Assembly (NCBI GenBank): GCA_027886175.1
Contig: JAJNNQ010000018.1
Coordinates: forward strand, 20,255,001 to 20,319,000
Reading direction: 5' to 3'
Origin: Phylloscopus collybita
Lineage: Eukaryota; Chordata; Aves; Passeriformes; Phylloscopidae
DNA: 64,000 nucleotides
In this document: positions 1 through 11,155 of the stretch, piece by piece
Position numbering within the stretch: the first letter of the stretch is position 1
Layout of the letters: each line of letters opens with the position of its first letter
The notes under the pieces: model-generated
What the model saw: the letters and a program-made list of their open reading frames with translations, nothing else
Database searches by the model: none
Told to the model about the DNA's origin: nothing
Position numbers and translations under genes: made by a program

Positions 1-900
1 AGAACAGATGTGAATTCTTAGGTTACTGTTACTCTGTGATACACCTGATATCTGTCTGAGGAACAGAATAAGGAAGTGTGTTGGACAAATAGTGAATAAA
101 TGGGAATAGTCAGAAAGGATGACTGAGACTAGTTCCTGAAATTCATAAAAATTGTCTAGGGAGCAATGAGCCATGAGACAAAGCTTACTGCTCCAGGTGG
201 AGGTGGGGCTACAAAGCACCAAAAAAAGAAAGTGGGCTACACCCATAATTCTTTCCTGACAGGAGCTTTCTCAAGGATCTGGCTGCTTTCATCCCACCCT
301 GAGACTTAGGGATAGGATTAGCTTTAGGGTCATGCCTAGGGGTCAAAGAGAGACAAAGCCTGGAGCTCCAGTTACAGTGAGACTGAAAAAGGGATGCCAG
401 AAGAAGGGTGAGCTCTGCTAAGAATTCTCTCGGACTTCTTCCTCTAGTTTATGGAAGCTGGTTTTGGATTAAGCTTCAGCTCACCTGAAGTCTTTGGGTT
501 AGCATTAACATTAGAGTGATACAAAGACAGAAGTATGGATGCAGTGGGATTGCAAGGCAGTTGCCAAAGTCAGGACTAGATTGCATCAGGAACTGTCCTA
601 ACAACTTCTGGGTTATAGTTTGTCTTGTGATTTAAATCTTAGTCTGGATCTAAATTTGAGGTAAGGTTTGAGGGTTAGAAGTGGGAAAAAGATTAGAATT
701 CCAGGTGGTATGGGCAGGTTAAGAAGTTTCTAGATAGCAAAAATACTTTGCACTATCATCTTACATCTTTAGAAAATTACTCAGATTACATTTAAGACTA
801 ATCTAGAGCTCCAGGTGAAGTGGAGCTGAGAGAAACCCTACAAGCTAGGGTTTCTGCTTGACTTCGAATTTGCCTCTTCACTAAGGACTTGCTGGGGTTT
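1..900. repeat. faint degenerate repeat region
   Basis: No gene is seen. A degenerate GCTCCAGGTG-like motif followed by purine-rich sequence recurs near 190, 365, 699 and 808. The copies at 190 and 808 agree at about 17 of 20 bases. Several GGGTTAG- and TTAGGGT-like words lie between them (near 305-340, 495 and 673). This could be a very old, decayed minisatellite, or coincidence. Spacing is irregular (about 175, 335 and 110 bases), so I do not call a regular array. Confidence 0.2.
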
Positions 901-2045
901 TACTGTACTGTTTGTACACTGACTTCCATCCCAACATGGGTGTTCCATCCTTGCCCATTGCTGTATTGTGGGTCTGGGCCCCAGCTGGCAATGCTACTGC
1001 CCCTCCCTGCTTGCTATCACACTTAGCTTCTGTCTCCCCTTAACTTAATTAACTACTGCTCAGTGCAGCCCCATGAATGTCTTGAGGCTTATCCCAAGGC
1101 TAAGGACAGGACCTCAATGAATGTTTTCAAGTACTTTTTGTACCATTCTTCATGGATCTCATTCCCTCCTTTGGAAGATCTTTTGCACCACCATTGCATT
1201 TAGAGCAGGCAGCTTTCCTTCAATCTCCCAAGATTGCCCTCAGGTGGCAGCTACAGCCTGGAGTTTCAGTAACAGCTGCTGGACCATACTGGGACAAAAA
1301 GATGGTTTGGACACATTAGTCCACTTCCTGGGTCGTTAGGGCACACTAACCATTTTGACCCTAGTCATGGCTGAAAATGTCGGCTTTCTGCAAAGAGGTA
1401 CAGACAAGAAATAAACCAACCACTGAGCCTTCTCAAAGCCTGCTGAAGTGTTGCCAGACTCGCTGAAGGAAGACAAAGTCTCCTTTGTCCTTTGCTTGCC
1501 CTGGTTTCTCATTAAGTCCTAAGAAGTAGAACAGCAATGGAAGAGTCACATAGAGTACTCAGCTAAGCTTAAACAAGGAATCAAGAACCCAGGAAGGGAT
1601 AACCAAGCGTTTTGTGATTTGTGAGTTCCCCTGAGGTGTCCAGTGATAGATGGAAGGTTTACAGTTATCAGGGTAGGGCAGACCTTGTGTCCTGAATATC
1701 GATCCCCACTTGCTTGAGAATAAATTGTGCTATAAATCTACAGATTCTCTGCCTTTTGCATGCTCAGCAAAGGTACACACTGAAGAGAGGAAGCATGAGC
1801 AGGAAACTAAGAAGAGAATGGAGCATCTGAATTAAAAAATCTGCTTGAAAATAATTTCAAGCAGCTTCTCCATCCTCCCCTCTAAACATTTTAAGTGTAT
1901 TAATGCAGTAATTAACAGTAGAGAAAGAGAATATTCCCCAGGCACATATGACAAACCATTCACATTACTGAAGAGGAAGAAAAGGTGCTGTAGCATGCAT
2001 TTAAACATTTCTTTTGCTGCTCTCTGTTCACTCACAATTTAATTC

Positions 2046-2050
<5 letters not shown>
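901..2050. other. unique noncoding sequence
   Basis: I see no recognisable gene or repeat. Short open frames here (longest about 70 codons) have no recognisable protein character and no supporting signals. Confidence 0.6.

Positions 2051-2089
<39 letters not shown>
2051..2089. repeat. poly(T) tract, 39 bases
   Basis: An uninterrupted run of 39 T. In vertebrate genomes such a run is usually a retroposon poly(A) tail in reverse orientation or a mononucleotide microsatellite. No recognisable element body adjoins it. Its length makes it liable to replication slippage and sequencing error. Confidence 0.95.
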
Positions 2090-2646
2090 CCTCTCCCTGG
2101 CCTCCAACCTATCTAAATAAGGTGTCCTTCAGAACAGTATTTATTTTACTGTGAAGCCTTTATAGATGTTAGCATTAGTTTCTCTTTGCAAATGGTTTCA
2201 GTTTAAAACTTCAGGAGAAGTTTTATTTCAGTGTGGGGAACTCCTTTGTATTTCTTTTTCTGAAGGATATATTTGGTAAGGGGCAATATATGTGTGAAAT
2301 TAATAGACTTTTGAGCTGTCTATGATATGTTATCTATCCTGTAGTATGCACGCCTTTGCTTTTGCCATTGAGCTCCTCCAACCAAATAATTGAGTGAGAA
2401 AATCATGATAGCTGTGCTCACAGGAAAATAATCCACATTTAAGGCCTAGTGGGAGAATTTTGTTGCTGAATAAGCAAAATGCTTAATCTCAGTGTTCACA
2501 TCAAAGTAGAAATACATTTAATAATGCAATTTTGTTATAAAACAATGAGAAAATCACTTTGAAAATTGAATAACTTCTCAGAAAACTCATATTTTCAATA
2601 AGGAAAATAGAACTAAAGTCTGTGACAGAAATGAACAGATACCTGA
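2090..2646. other. unique noncoding spacer
   Basis: AT-rich sequence between the poly(T) tract and the LTR. Nothing recognisable is seen. Confidence 0.55.
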
Positions 2647-3590
2647 TGTGATGGTTTGACATTGGCTGGATGTCAGGTGTCCACTAAAGCCATTGTCACT
2701 AACCTGCTCAGCAGGATGAGGCAGAGAAACTATCAAACAAAAGGCTCATGGGTTGAGATAAGGGCAGGTAAAGATCACTCACCAATTACTGCCACAGGCT
2801 AAACAGATTGGACTTCTTGGTAATAAATAGAATTTATTACCAACAAAATCAGAGTAGAATAATGAGAAATAAAACCAAATCCTAAAAATACCTTCCTCGC
2901 ACTCCTCTCCTTCTCAGACTCAACTTCATTCCTGTTTGTCTGCCTTCTCATCAGCAGTGTTAGGGGTACAGGGAATGGGGTTTATGGTCAGTTCATCAAA
3001 CATCCTTTCTGCCAGTGCTTCTTCCTCAGGGGGGGAACTGCTTCCTCAGCTCCAACATGGGGTCCCTCCCATGGGAAACAGGCTTCTGTTATCTTCTTCA
3101 ATGTTACTTCTTCCCATGGGCTGCAGTTTTTCATGAGCTGCTACACTACAGGTCCCTTCTGTAGCATGTGGTCCTTCAGGAACATACTTCCCCAGTGTGG
3201 GTTTCCCAAGGGGTCACATGTCCTGCCAGAAAATCTGCTGCACTGGGGCTTCCTGCAGAGTCACAGCTTCCTTTGGACACACCTGCCAGCTCCACCATGG
3301 ACCTCCATGGGCTGTAGGGGCACAGCTGCCTCACCATGGTCTTCACCACAGGCTGAAGATAAATGAGAAATCCCTGCTCTGGCAACTGAAGTATCCCCTC
3401 CCCTTCCCTTTTCATCAACCTTGTCTCTCAATATATTTCAGAGGAACAGCTGTGGAAGCTCTCCTTACTCTGCCCCCAGTCCCAATGTGCTGGCCTGGCA
3501 CAGGCCTATTAACATTCAACTATTAACATTCAAGCTAAACTACTTTAAATTCACAATTTAAATTCAGATAAAATTTACAAGCCACAGGGA

Positions 3591-3592
<2 letters not shown>
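2647..3592 (-). mobile_element. solo LTR, avian ERVL type (minus orientation)
   Basis: The segment begins TGTGATGGTTTGACA and ends GGGACA, the TG..CA form of an LTR. The interior resembles avian ERVL-type LTRs, which I recognise by the serial short units around 'CCATGGG' and 'GGGGTCACA' in 3040-3340. Orientation is set by the stretch at 2745-2761. Read on the minus strand it gives TTATCTCAACCCATGAG, which matches 14 of 17 bases of the U5 part of the plus-strand LTR at 21993-22009. An AATAAA signal lies at 2833-2838 on the minus strand. The left (3') end is sharp; the right (5') end, beyond about 3480, is poorly matched and may include foreign sequence. No internal retroviral genes adjoin it, so it reads as a solo LTR. 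I find no target-site duplication. Open frames in this interval come from the LTR and are not genes. Confidence 0.75.

Positions 3593-3627
<35 letters not shown>
3592..3627. repeat. poly(A) tract, 36 bases
   Basis: An uninterrupted run of 36 A directly abutting the right end of the LTR. It mirrors the T39 tract about 1.5 kb to the left. It may be the tail of a retroposed copy that included the LTR-derived sequence, or an independent mononucleotide expansion. Confidence 0.95.
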
Positions 3628-3629
<2 letters not shown>

Positions 3630-5056
3630 AAAATCTCTCATGTCTCTTAATTCCTTTCAAAGACATGAAAGACATGAACTTCTTTTTGGAGATGCAGAAG
3701 TACTTTCTCATAATTTGTAAGTGCCTGAATTCCTGGCAATACTAGAGATATTTACTAAAGAAAGCATTTAATTTTCATGATTCTTTAAAATTATTATTTC
3801 ATTAAAATTACTAAATATGCAAGTCAGAATTTATTTTCTAAACAGTTCAACCATGCCAAAAAGAATTCTGTGGGGTAGAGGGTAGGAGAACAAAGGAAAG
3901 GAACAGTCATTTTGATTAGTAAATGGAAAGAGCTGTTATACATTGAATATGCATGGAAAGTAGGACAAAAAAAGATACTCCAATATTTTGGTAGTCTACT
4001 ATAATATCATGAAGAAATAAGATACTAATAAAGTTAATATTGAAGGAAATTGAGAAGTCCAGCTACTACAGTCTTCCACTCATAGAGTAAAATTTTTAAC
4101 AACTTCTAGAGAAACTTGAAGAGTACACAGACCTGACTCTGCTTTACAAAATACCCCATATTTAATGGGTAAAATACTAGGGAAATGGTTTGTGTTCTCT
4201 TGAAATACAGAGTGGTCTTTTTCTTGACATAAAAACCATGCTGTTTTCCAGAGTATTTTCAAGCTCCCATTTCTGTTTGATTCAAATAGCTCTTTCTATC
4301 AGTCAGAATCAAAGCTAATCAACGCTTTTCTAATTCAGTAAGAGTTATTCCAGGACAATATTTGGAGAGAAAATAAAAATGAAAATGCAGTTATTTTTGT
4401 TTTTAAGGCAAGAGAGACTGGCAAATATTCATTATTTTATATTTTTATTTATTTATTTACTATGACAGCACTTATTATATTCATTGGTTGGTTGCGTGAA
4501 AATCCTCCCAGACCCTTCAATTTTACAAGGCATTACTTCTTACTGATTTCCTGCAATCAGGTATAAAACAAATTCTATGATTTCTAATAATATACACACT
4601 AAGGAAATTTGGGCAATAAAAGGGCTGATTGTGTTGTAGTATGAGGAATGAGACTAAAAGGATCTCAATTAAATCATAAGGGTATTCCCAATATAACACC
4701 TATGGTAAATCCAGAGAGGAAATAAAAGATTAATTCATAGAGAGAAATGGCATTTTGGCAGCAGCACATTATTGTCAGATTGTTATTTTTGCAATAATAT
4801 TTTTTGTTATGCTTCTGCACACAGGCTTGCATTTGCATGAGGTTGTTGCATTGCAAATGGATTCCCTGATCTTCTTTTACTATATTTACTGGAAGTTTCC
4901 TCTCATCTAAGATTAATACCAGCAATAGTAATAATGACAACAACAATAATAATAATTAATTAAATTTCTCTTGCCTCTTTCATATAGAAAGTTCTCAAGA
5001 TACCTTTCATCACCAGTGGAATGTGGAATGATATAGAAAATGAATATATCTTTCTG
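3628..5056. other. unique noncoding sequence
   Basis: AT-rich with no recognisable gene or repeat. A short imprecise ATT/GTT (AAT/CAA) trinucleotide stretch lies near 4925-4955. Confidence 0.55.
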
Positions 5057-5240
5057 CACAGAAACACAGAATAATTTAGCTTGGTAGGGGCCTCTGGAGG
5101 TCACCTAGTCCAAGTTCCTGCCCAGAACAGATCTAGAAAATCAAAGCCTTGTCCAATCAAATCTTAAACATCCTCCATGTCAGAGACTATACAACATTTC
5201 TAGGAAAATTTTCCTCAGCCTCCTAGCTTTCCTCACCACA
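5057..5240 (-). mobile_element. CR1 LINE 3' end, antisense
   Basis: Read on the plus strand, the start resembles the reverse complement of a CR1 3' end: an 'ACAGAAACACAGAAT' word, then a conserved 'GGGGCCTCTGGAGGTCACCTAGTCCA' type block. The match continues with a decayed 'catccTCCatg..GAGACT' segment of the 3' untranslated region. Divergence is high, so the insertion is old. It abuts plus-strand CR1 pieces; see the next two entries. Confidence 0.75.
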
Positions 5241-5282
5241 GCAGCTACCCTGCTCCTTAAACACTTGTAAGTCTATGGGGCT

Positions 5283-5493
5283 GGGCAGGATTCACCCAGC
5301 AGGTGGAAGAGTTCACCAAGCCACTCTCCATCCTCATGAGGGGAAGCAGAGGGGCAGGTACTGATCTCATCATTCTCATGGCCAGTGACAGGACTTGAGC
5401 AAACAGCTTGAAGCTGAGCTGGAGGAGGTTTTGGTTGGATACGAAGAAGAGATTTTTCATCCAGAAGGTGGCTGAGCACAGAAACAGGCTGCC
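5283..5493 (+). mobile_element. CR1 LINE 3'-proximal fragment, sense
   Basis: The segment around 'CCAGTGACAGGACTTGAGC' and 'GAACAGGCTGCCCAGA'-like sequence (5385-5495) is the sense-strand region near the CR1 C-terminus and 3' untranslated region (known family pattern: CAGTGACAGGA, a variable stretch, then ACAGGCTGCCCAG). It ends abruptly at about 5493, where an unrelated part of CR1 begins. Orientation is opposite to the 5057-5240 piece. Confidence 0.65.
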
Positions 5494-5645
5494 CAGATGC
5501 ACTCTTCAATGGGTTAAAAACTGTCTGGATGGCCAAGTCCAGAGAGTGCTGGTGAATGGAGTTACCATTCCAGCTGGTGGTGTCACAGGAGAGGTTCCCC
5601 AGGGCTCAGTGCTGGGGACAGTCTTGCTTTTTGTACCAGGTCAAG
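5494..5645 (+). pseudogene. CR1 ORF2 reverse-transcriptase fragment
   Basis: In one frame this translates to a piece of the CR1 reverse-transcriptase palm. It runs from RCTLQWVKNCLDG through VLVNG to VPQGSVLG. The family form is close to RxTLRWxxNWLDGRAQRVVVNG, then a tryptophan-containing linker, then GVPQGSVLGPxLF. The VPQGSVLG signature (reverse-transcriptase block 4) is intact, but similarity stops soon after 5640. The catalytic Y/FADD block is absent. In an intact CR1 this region lies upstream of the 5283-5493 piece, so the order here is reversed. It is a dead fragment of about 50 codons and not an active gene. Confidence 0.75.
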
Positions 5646-7707
5646 TAAGTCAGGAGCACATAAACCATTGGCAGAGGGGGTGGGTGGCAAAGAACAGTAT
5701 GAGTGTACCCACAATCTTTATCACTTCCATTCCTATTTCTTATCCAGCTCAATCATGGTGTTTTCCAGGTAGCTGAAGTGAGCTTCCAAACAGTAGAAAT
5801 CAATATTGAAAATGAAAATAAGGCAAGGGCCATCCAAACTACACCATGCATTTAGTTATTTAGTTGAAGGAGGGCAAGAGAACTGCACAAATCTCAATCT
5901 TGGCGATAATCCATTTGCCACCATTGGAATATGGAAAAATTGAAGACCAGAAATTTGGAACAAAATTAATCAGCAGAGTTAATGTGAACACCTCTTTCCT
6001 TGACATGGAGGGGAAAGCAGTGGCTCCTCAATTGTCAGGCCTTCTATCATTACATAGATAGAGGAGGAACTGCAAGATCATAGGTATAGGACAGCAGGGA
6101 TGGATGAAGCAAGAAAACATCTTTCCAAATTCATATATTCACAGAAGGAAGAAAGGAATTCACAGTAGGAAAAAAAAGATGAGTGGAGCAAAGACACAGG
6201 TGAACATTGCTCTTGATGGGGTAGCATCTGGCAGAGCAAAGATATAACAGGAGTACCACTCTGATTCTGGAACAAGAGCAGGGAGAGAGAATAGCAGAAA
6301 AGCAAAACTACTGCTTTCCCCTTCACACACACAGCTGTGGAGAGTTACCAGAGGGTGTTAAGAACCAAAAGAAGGGCTGCTGCTGTGAGCCATGAGGGAA
6401 GGATTAGCAATGGAGAGTTACACACAGTAAAATACATGTCAGTAACCATCTGCATGCTGTAGTCTATGTCAAGACCTCATTGCACAGAGAAAATTACACA
6501 TTCTGAGCTAAGAAGAGCCACATCTAGTGTTTTCCCCACACACACTATTCCATCACAAGAGTCAGAAACTGTCCTTGGTCTAAAGCAAGGCTTGACATTC
6601 AACATACTTGAGAGAAATGCCACCAACTTTCTGGCCTCAATGTTCCTTTAGTATTGCAAATTTTTGGGGCTTTGATTCAGCCTGTTTAAAGCTTGGAGGT
6701 ACCTCTTTGCTTATTGCTAGAATTGTGAAGCCAGCAAGAGGACTTACTGTGGGATAGGCCTGTGAAATAAACCAGGACAGACAGACCTCAGTAACAAAAT
6801 GTATTTCACCCTAATTGGCCCAGCAAACCTCCAGGAGTCTTAGTCTACATTGGGGAATTTGTAAATCTGATAAATAGCTAGAGGTAAAAGCATAATTAGA
6901 ATATTCAAAGCTAAAGGTTACAGATATTCAGCCACTGAATTCCTGCTGGTTTAGGAGATTACTGACATCATGTATAACATTTCAGAAGTCTTTCTGGGGT
7001 AGAAGATTAGTGAAGGAATTAATTTTCTTTCTTTGAAATTATTTAGCTGCACAAAAAGTGCAATTTGGTTTCTTTAGGTGGTACTGCAGCTGTCACTCTC
7101 AGGAACACTAAATTCCAGAGCAGCAGCAGCAGCTAGCTTGAGTTCTCAATAAGGAACATATTTGATCTTTAATGGCTTTTTTCTTTCCTCACCAAGACTG
7201 ATCTTGATTCAACAGTTCTTTTAAGACTTCTCACTTCCTGGAACAAACATGTAGGACTGTGTGCAAAAGTCTTCCTTCAGTTTAGTTTGCAGCTTTTTCT
7301 TATGGCGTCTACAGATTTGACGAAGGCGACAATTTAGGATGAGGCTTGACAATGCCCCACTTAGTAAATAAAACCTGGGATAAATAAATACTTAATTTTA
7401 CTTTACATGGATAAATTGGTGTACTGGATTTTGACTTGTTTGGTGCAGCAAAAATTTCTGCATCTTTTGAATTTTAAAATACATTTCAGGATATTTAAGA
7501 CATATTTTAGGAAGACAGCTGAGAGATGAAACTAATTACTTCTGGGCATTATAGACCTCTTTAGCTTTAGTCTTTTTTATATTATGTATTTAAAAGCACA
7601 TACCATAATGTTGTAGATGCAGCTCTGCTGTCCATTATATGTATAATATATGTCCATTGATGATGCTCAAGTTATCTTTGGCAAGTAGTACCCATTGCTG
7701 AAATAAT
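5646..7707. other. noncoding sequence
   Basis: No gene recognised. It includes a purine-rich stretch (about 6080-6320) and a short (AGC)n run near 7121-7132. Otherwise it looks unique. Confidence 0.55.
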
Positions 7708-7743
7708 ATATTTTCAGGAACATAAATATTTTCAGGAACATAG
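7708..7743. repeat. 18-bp tandem duplication
   Basis: Two adjacent copies of ATATTTTCAGGAACATAA differ only at the last base. This is a simple local slippage duplication. Confidence 0.9.
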
Positions 7744-9865
7744 ATATTTCATTTTCTGTCCAGTGCTCATTGACAGACAAAACTGGTTACAATAAGATGT
7801 ATGTTAGAGCTTGAGACAACCTTAAAGAAAGACATTATTGATGGTAACATGCTCACTAACACTGTTGGCACAACCTAAGTAACAAACCAATTCTAAACCC
7901 ATCTCTTGTAAAAAGAATCCTATATCATTAGTCCTTTATCATGGGGATAGAAAGGACTATATTGTTGAAAGAGAAGAGCATGAATTGTCACTTGTCCTGT
8001 TGATAACCTAAGGATGACTGGCAATATAAGGACAATCTTCAGTTGTCTTGAGGGTCTCAACATTTCAGCACATTCTGAGGATGGATGGATGGCTGGTCCT
8101 TTTACCATTCCATGGGCATTTCTGGGATTTCAAAATTTCAAGATATCTTGTATATCTGTGATAACTAAATATTCACCCTGTGTTTTGCTGCAGCACTCAC
8201 CTGGGAAAATATGATGTGCCTGGGTCAGGTGTAGGTTGACAAGTGCATTGCTTTCAAATCAGACAGGATCAAGGGATTTCATGCTGATTTTGCAATGGCT
8301 ATAGGAGGCCAGATGACACATTATTCAGATTCACTTTAAACTGGCACTAGGAAGGTTAAAAAATGGACTTACTATACCATTTATTAGAGCCCAGGTTTCC
8401 TAGGAAAAAAAAGTCTTTACTGAGAAAGGCATGCTGCAGAACTGCTTTCAGTGATTGTACAACTTAGTTAGCGAATTCTAGCTCTCTTTTGCCACGTGTT
8501 GAACAGGATTTGATCCTCATTTCCACACAAAGAAGCTGAATAAATTACCTTCAAACACATTTGTTATTATGCAATAGATTTTTTTTCAATCTTCTCTGCT
8601 AGAGTAGCTGTGTTTTACATGAATATTAATTGACCAAGCCCAAGAGAGTAAGAAAAGAAGGGTGCAAAATTGCCTATATATCCTAGTGTTTATAATACCA
8701 GGAATTATGGTTCAAGACTCTTTCAGAGGAAACTCAATTATTCAATGTAAAGTGAAAACTTTTCAGTACTCTCTGGAAATTTCCAGCCAGTTCTCACTTA
8801 GTTTAGTATTTCTGCCCTCTATATTATAACAGTATGCATTAAGATTAAAAAGCATACATTGTTTTTTAAAATAAACCCCTTACCTACATTGCTTATAATG
8901 TGGACATCACAAGTAGTTAAAAATCTTTTTCTCTCATGTTATTATTGTTTATTCTGCAAAAGTCTCTATGCTCACTTAGGTTGTGTACAAATGCATCATG
9001 ATAAAATCCAGTCAAATGAGGGCATCATGGAAACAATTCCAGATTAGTCAGAAGGAAATACTCAAATATGTGTCAAATCCTACTTCTCTAGAAGGTTTTA
9101 AGGACTGTGAGATATAAATCATAACCTTCCTCCATAGCACTAGGTTTCTACAATAAATATTTCATATGAAAATGCTTTCCCTCTCAGCATTCATGAATAC
9201 ATTCCCCAAAGAATGTTAGAGTAAGTGATGAGCAAGAGAAGTTTCAGGTATATTAATCCACTAAACCACCATACCATGACTGCTACTCACAGGATGCCAT
9301 CAGTCTGTGTCATTTACCTGCTTTCAAACTTCCAGCTGAGGGACTCCACAACTCTCTCCTGAGCTGTCCTCTCTTTCTGACTTAGAACCTATGCAGTTTT
9401 TCCTGATCTGAGATTAATTCTCAGGTTACAACCTCTGGCACCCTAGAACTGGATTTTCTTCCCACAGCTAAATAAAATTAAGTGTAATAATATGTTATGA
9501 CAAAGAACTAAAAGGAGCATTGCTCTGTGCCTATACTCACATATTTTACCTCTCCCTGCTACTGAATAAAGCCAGTTCCTTCTGCCTCAGAAACCCCATG
9601 CACAAAACAGTCCCTGCTGGAGTGTATGGAAGGATACTTCATTTGCTCAATGAACAGCTGTAAGCCCAAGACTTCTGCCTGGCTTTTTAGTGAGCCTTCT
9701 AGCAGGTAATTCAAAATTGTAGAAATGAATACAAAAATTTAATTTGTACAGGATCCTGATAATTATGAAAACAACTTTTTCTCCCAACACTATGTCCTGA
9801 AAATAAATGCAGGCCTATTCAGAGCTGCTTAAACTAGATCAGATTTGGACTTCTACAGAACAGAA
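7744..9865. other. noncoding sequence
   Basis: AT-rich with no recognisable gene or repeat family. Confidence 0.55.
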
Positions 9866-9910
9866 TTCCAAGTTTATAACACTTTAGATTCCAGATTATA
9901 ACACTTTAGA
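9866..9910. repeat. 22-23 bp tandem duplication
   Basis: TTCCA..TTATAACACTTTAGA occurs twice back to back (9866-9888 and 9889-9910) with small differences. It is a local duplication of no evident function. Confidence 0.85.
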
Positions 9911-10939
9911 TAGTGCTTCATAAGTTTATGGCTCTTAACTTTGGTGGCAAATAAGTAAAGAAGTTGGATCACAAGTCTAGATATTGTTGCTTAACTATCA
10001 GCAACTATATTGCATTTAAGTTCTCAAACTCTCTCTCAGTCTAACCTCAATAAAAATAAAGACATAAAAATAAAATATAATTGGAACACAATATTATTCT
10101 GGTATTCAACTATTGTGGAGGTCACAGTAGACTGAAATTGAGCACCTTCTATATGGAAATACAAAAGAAAAATACATAATATAACAGCATTACCTGCTCC
10201 ACTATGGTGCTCATCTGAGGAAAAAAGAAAAATGGATCTGTTGGAAGAAAGTGACACAGAGAAAGAGGTAAGTATGCATAAAGCCATACAGCAAAACAGA
10301 CTCTAATCTTCTGAGTGCTTGGCCATGGTCACAGTGTTGTTAAACATCACAGACACCGCAGATCAAGTGTGGACTAACATCCTGTACCAGGGTACACACA
10401 CCCTGTGACACAGAAGACATTGGGGAGGGGGCTGTTATTCCACTGTCCATGCACCTGGAATTGTATGCTGTGTTAGGCAATGTTAACTGTGAGGTTAGTG
10501 CTGCAAGCCCTATTGGGGTAAATACCCAAGACAGTCTGGGACAAACTCTAACTAGACATTCAAGTACAAGCACCATTTCCTTCCTTCCCTTAGAGATAGA
10601 TGTTTACAGTTTTTCGACACAATAAAATGAGATAAAGCTTTGTTTAGAACTCCATATCATTTCCCAGTGACCAGATTAAGGTTATAGTGTATTTGTGACC
10701 TGCAAATGCTTTGAGACCTTTTTGATACTTATTTTTAAAGTATAAAATTGTTGTACTTTTGTTGGGATTTGTGTGACAGGGCAACATTTGAAGGTAGTAT
10801 GAGGTCTCTAAAAATGTGTTTGTACAACACGCACGTCTCAGGCTAAATTTGTTCTTTCCTCTGAAATCATTAGTTTTAATCCCTCAGCTTTGAATTCATT
10901 GTGGGTTTGCTTCCAGGACTGCATTCTTCCATTATAGAC
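9911..10939. other. noncoding sequence
   Basis: Nothing recognisable. Short open frames (about 80 codons) on the minus strand look like chance. Confidence 0.55.
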
Positions 10940-11155
10940 TGGTAATAATAATGCTTGGTATTTATAGAGCACTTTATATTCTCAAATCTCTGTGCAAGCA
11001 TTCATTATTTCATCACTATAGATTTAAAATAATTCAGTCCTATTTTAGAAGAGCCAAATGGAAGGCATTGAAACACTGAGGACTTCAATCTCAAAACAAG
11101 CAGTGACAAGCAGAAATGGTAAAAATCAGAGACCTCTGACTTCTGGGATCATGGT
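10940..11155 (+). mobile_element. ancient MIR-type (CORE) SINE, probable
   Basis: The segment starts with TAATAATAATGCTTGGTATTT and continues 'ATAGAGCACTTTATATTC'. This matches the amniote MIR/CORE-SINE pattern (AATAATAAT..TTTATATAGCRCTTT..). It continues with a decayed TTTTAGAAGAGCCAAATGGA / AAACACTGAGG region, corresponding to the family's 'TTTTACAGATGAGGAAACTGAGG'. It ends with a GACCTCTGACTTCTGGGA region like the family's 'GGTCTCCTGACTCCCA'. The divergence fits an insertion older than birds. Such copies are sometimes kept as regulatory sequence. Confidence 0.6.

Noticed and set aside
3133..3526. Overlapping open frames on both strands up to 109 codons
   Set aside because: They lie within the ERVL-type LTR, whose GC-richer composition lengthens open frames.
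4674..4946. 90-codon minus-strand frame with a leucine-rich start, six cysteines, an NLT sequon and a hydrophobic C-terminus, like a small secreted or membrane protein
   Set aside because: It has no ATG at its start (it opens at TTG, with a stop a few codons upstream), and the leucine run is encoded by a trinucleotide microsatellite. The cysteine spacing fits no family that I know. Most likely chance.
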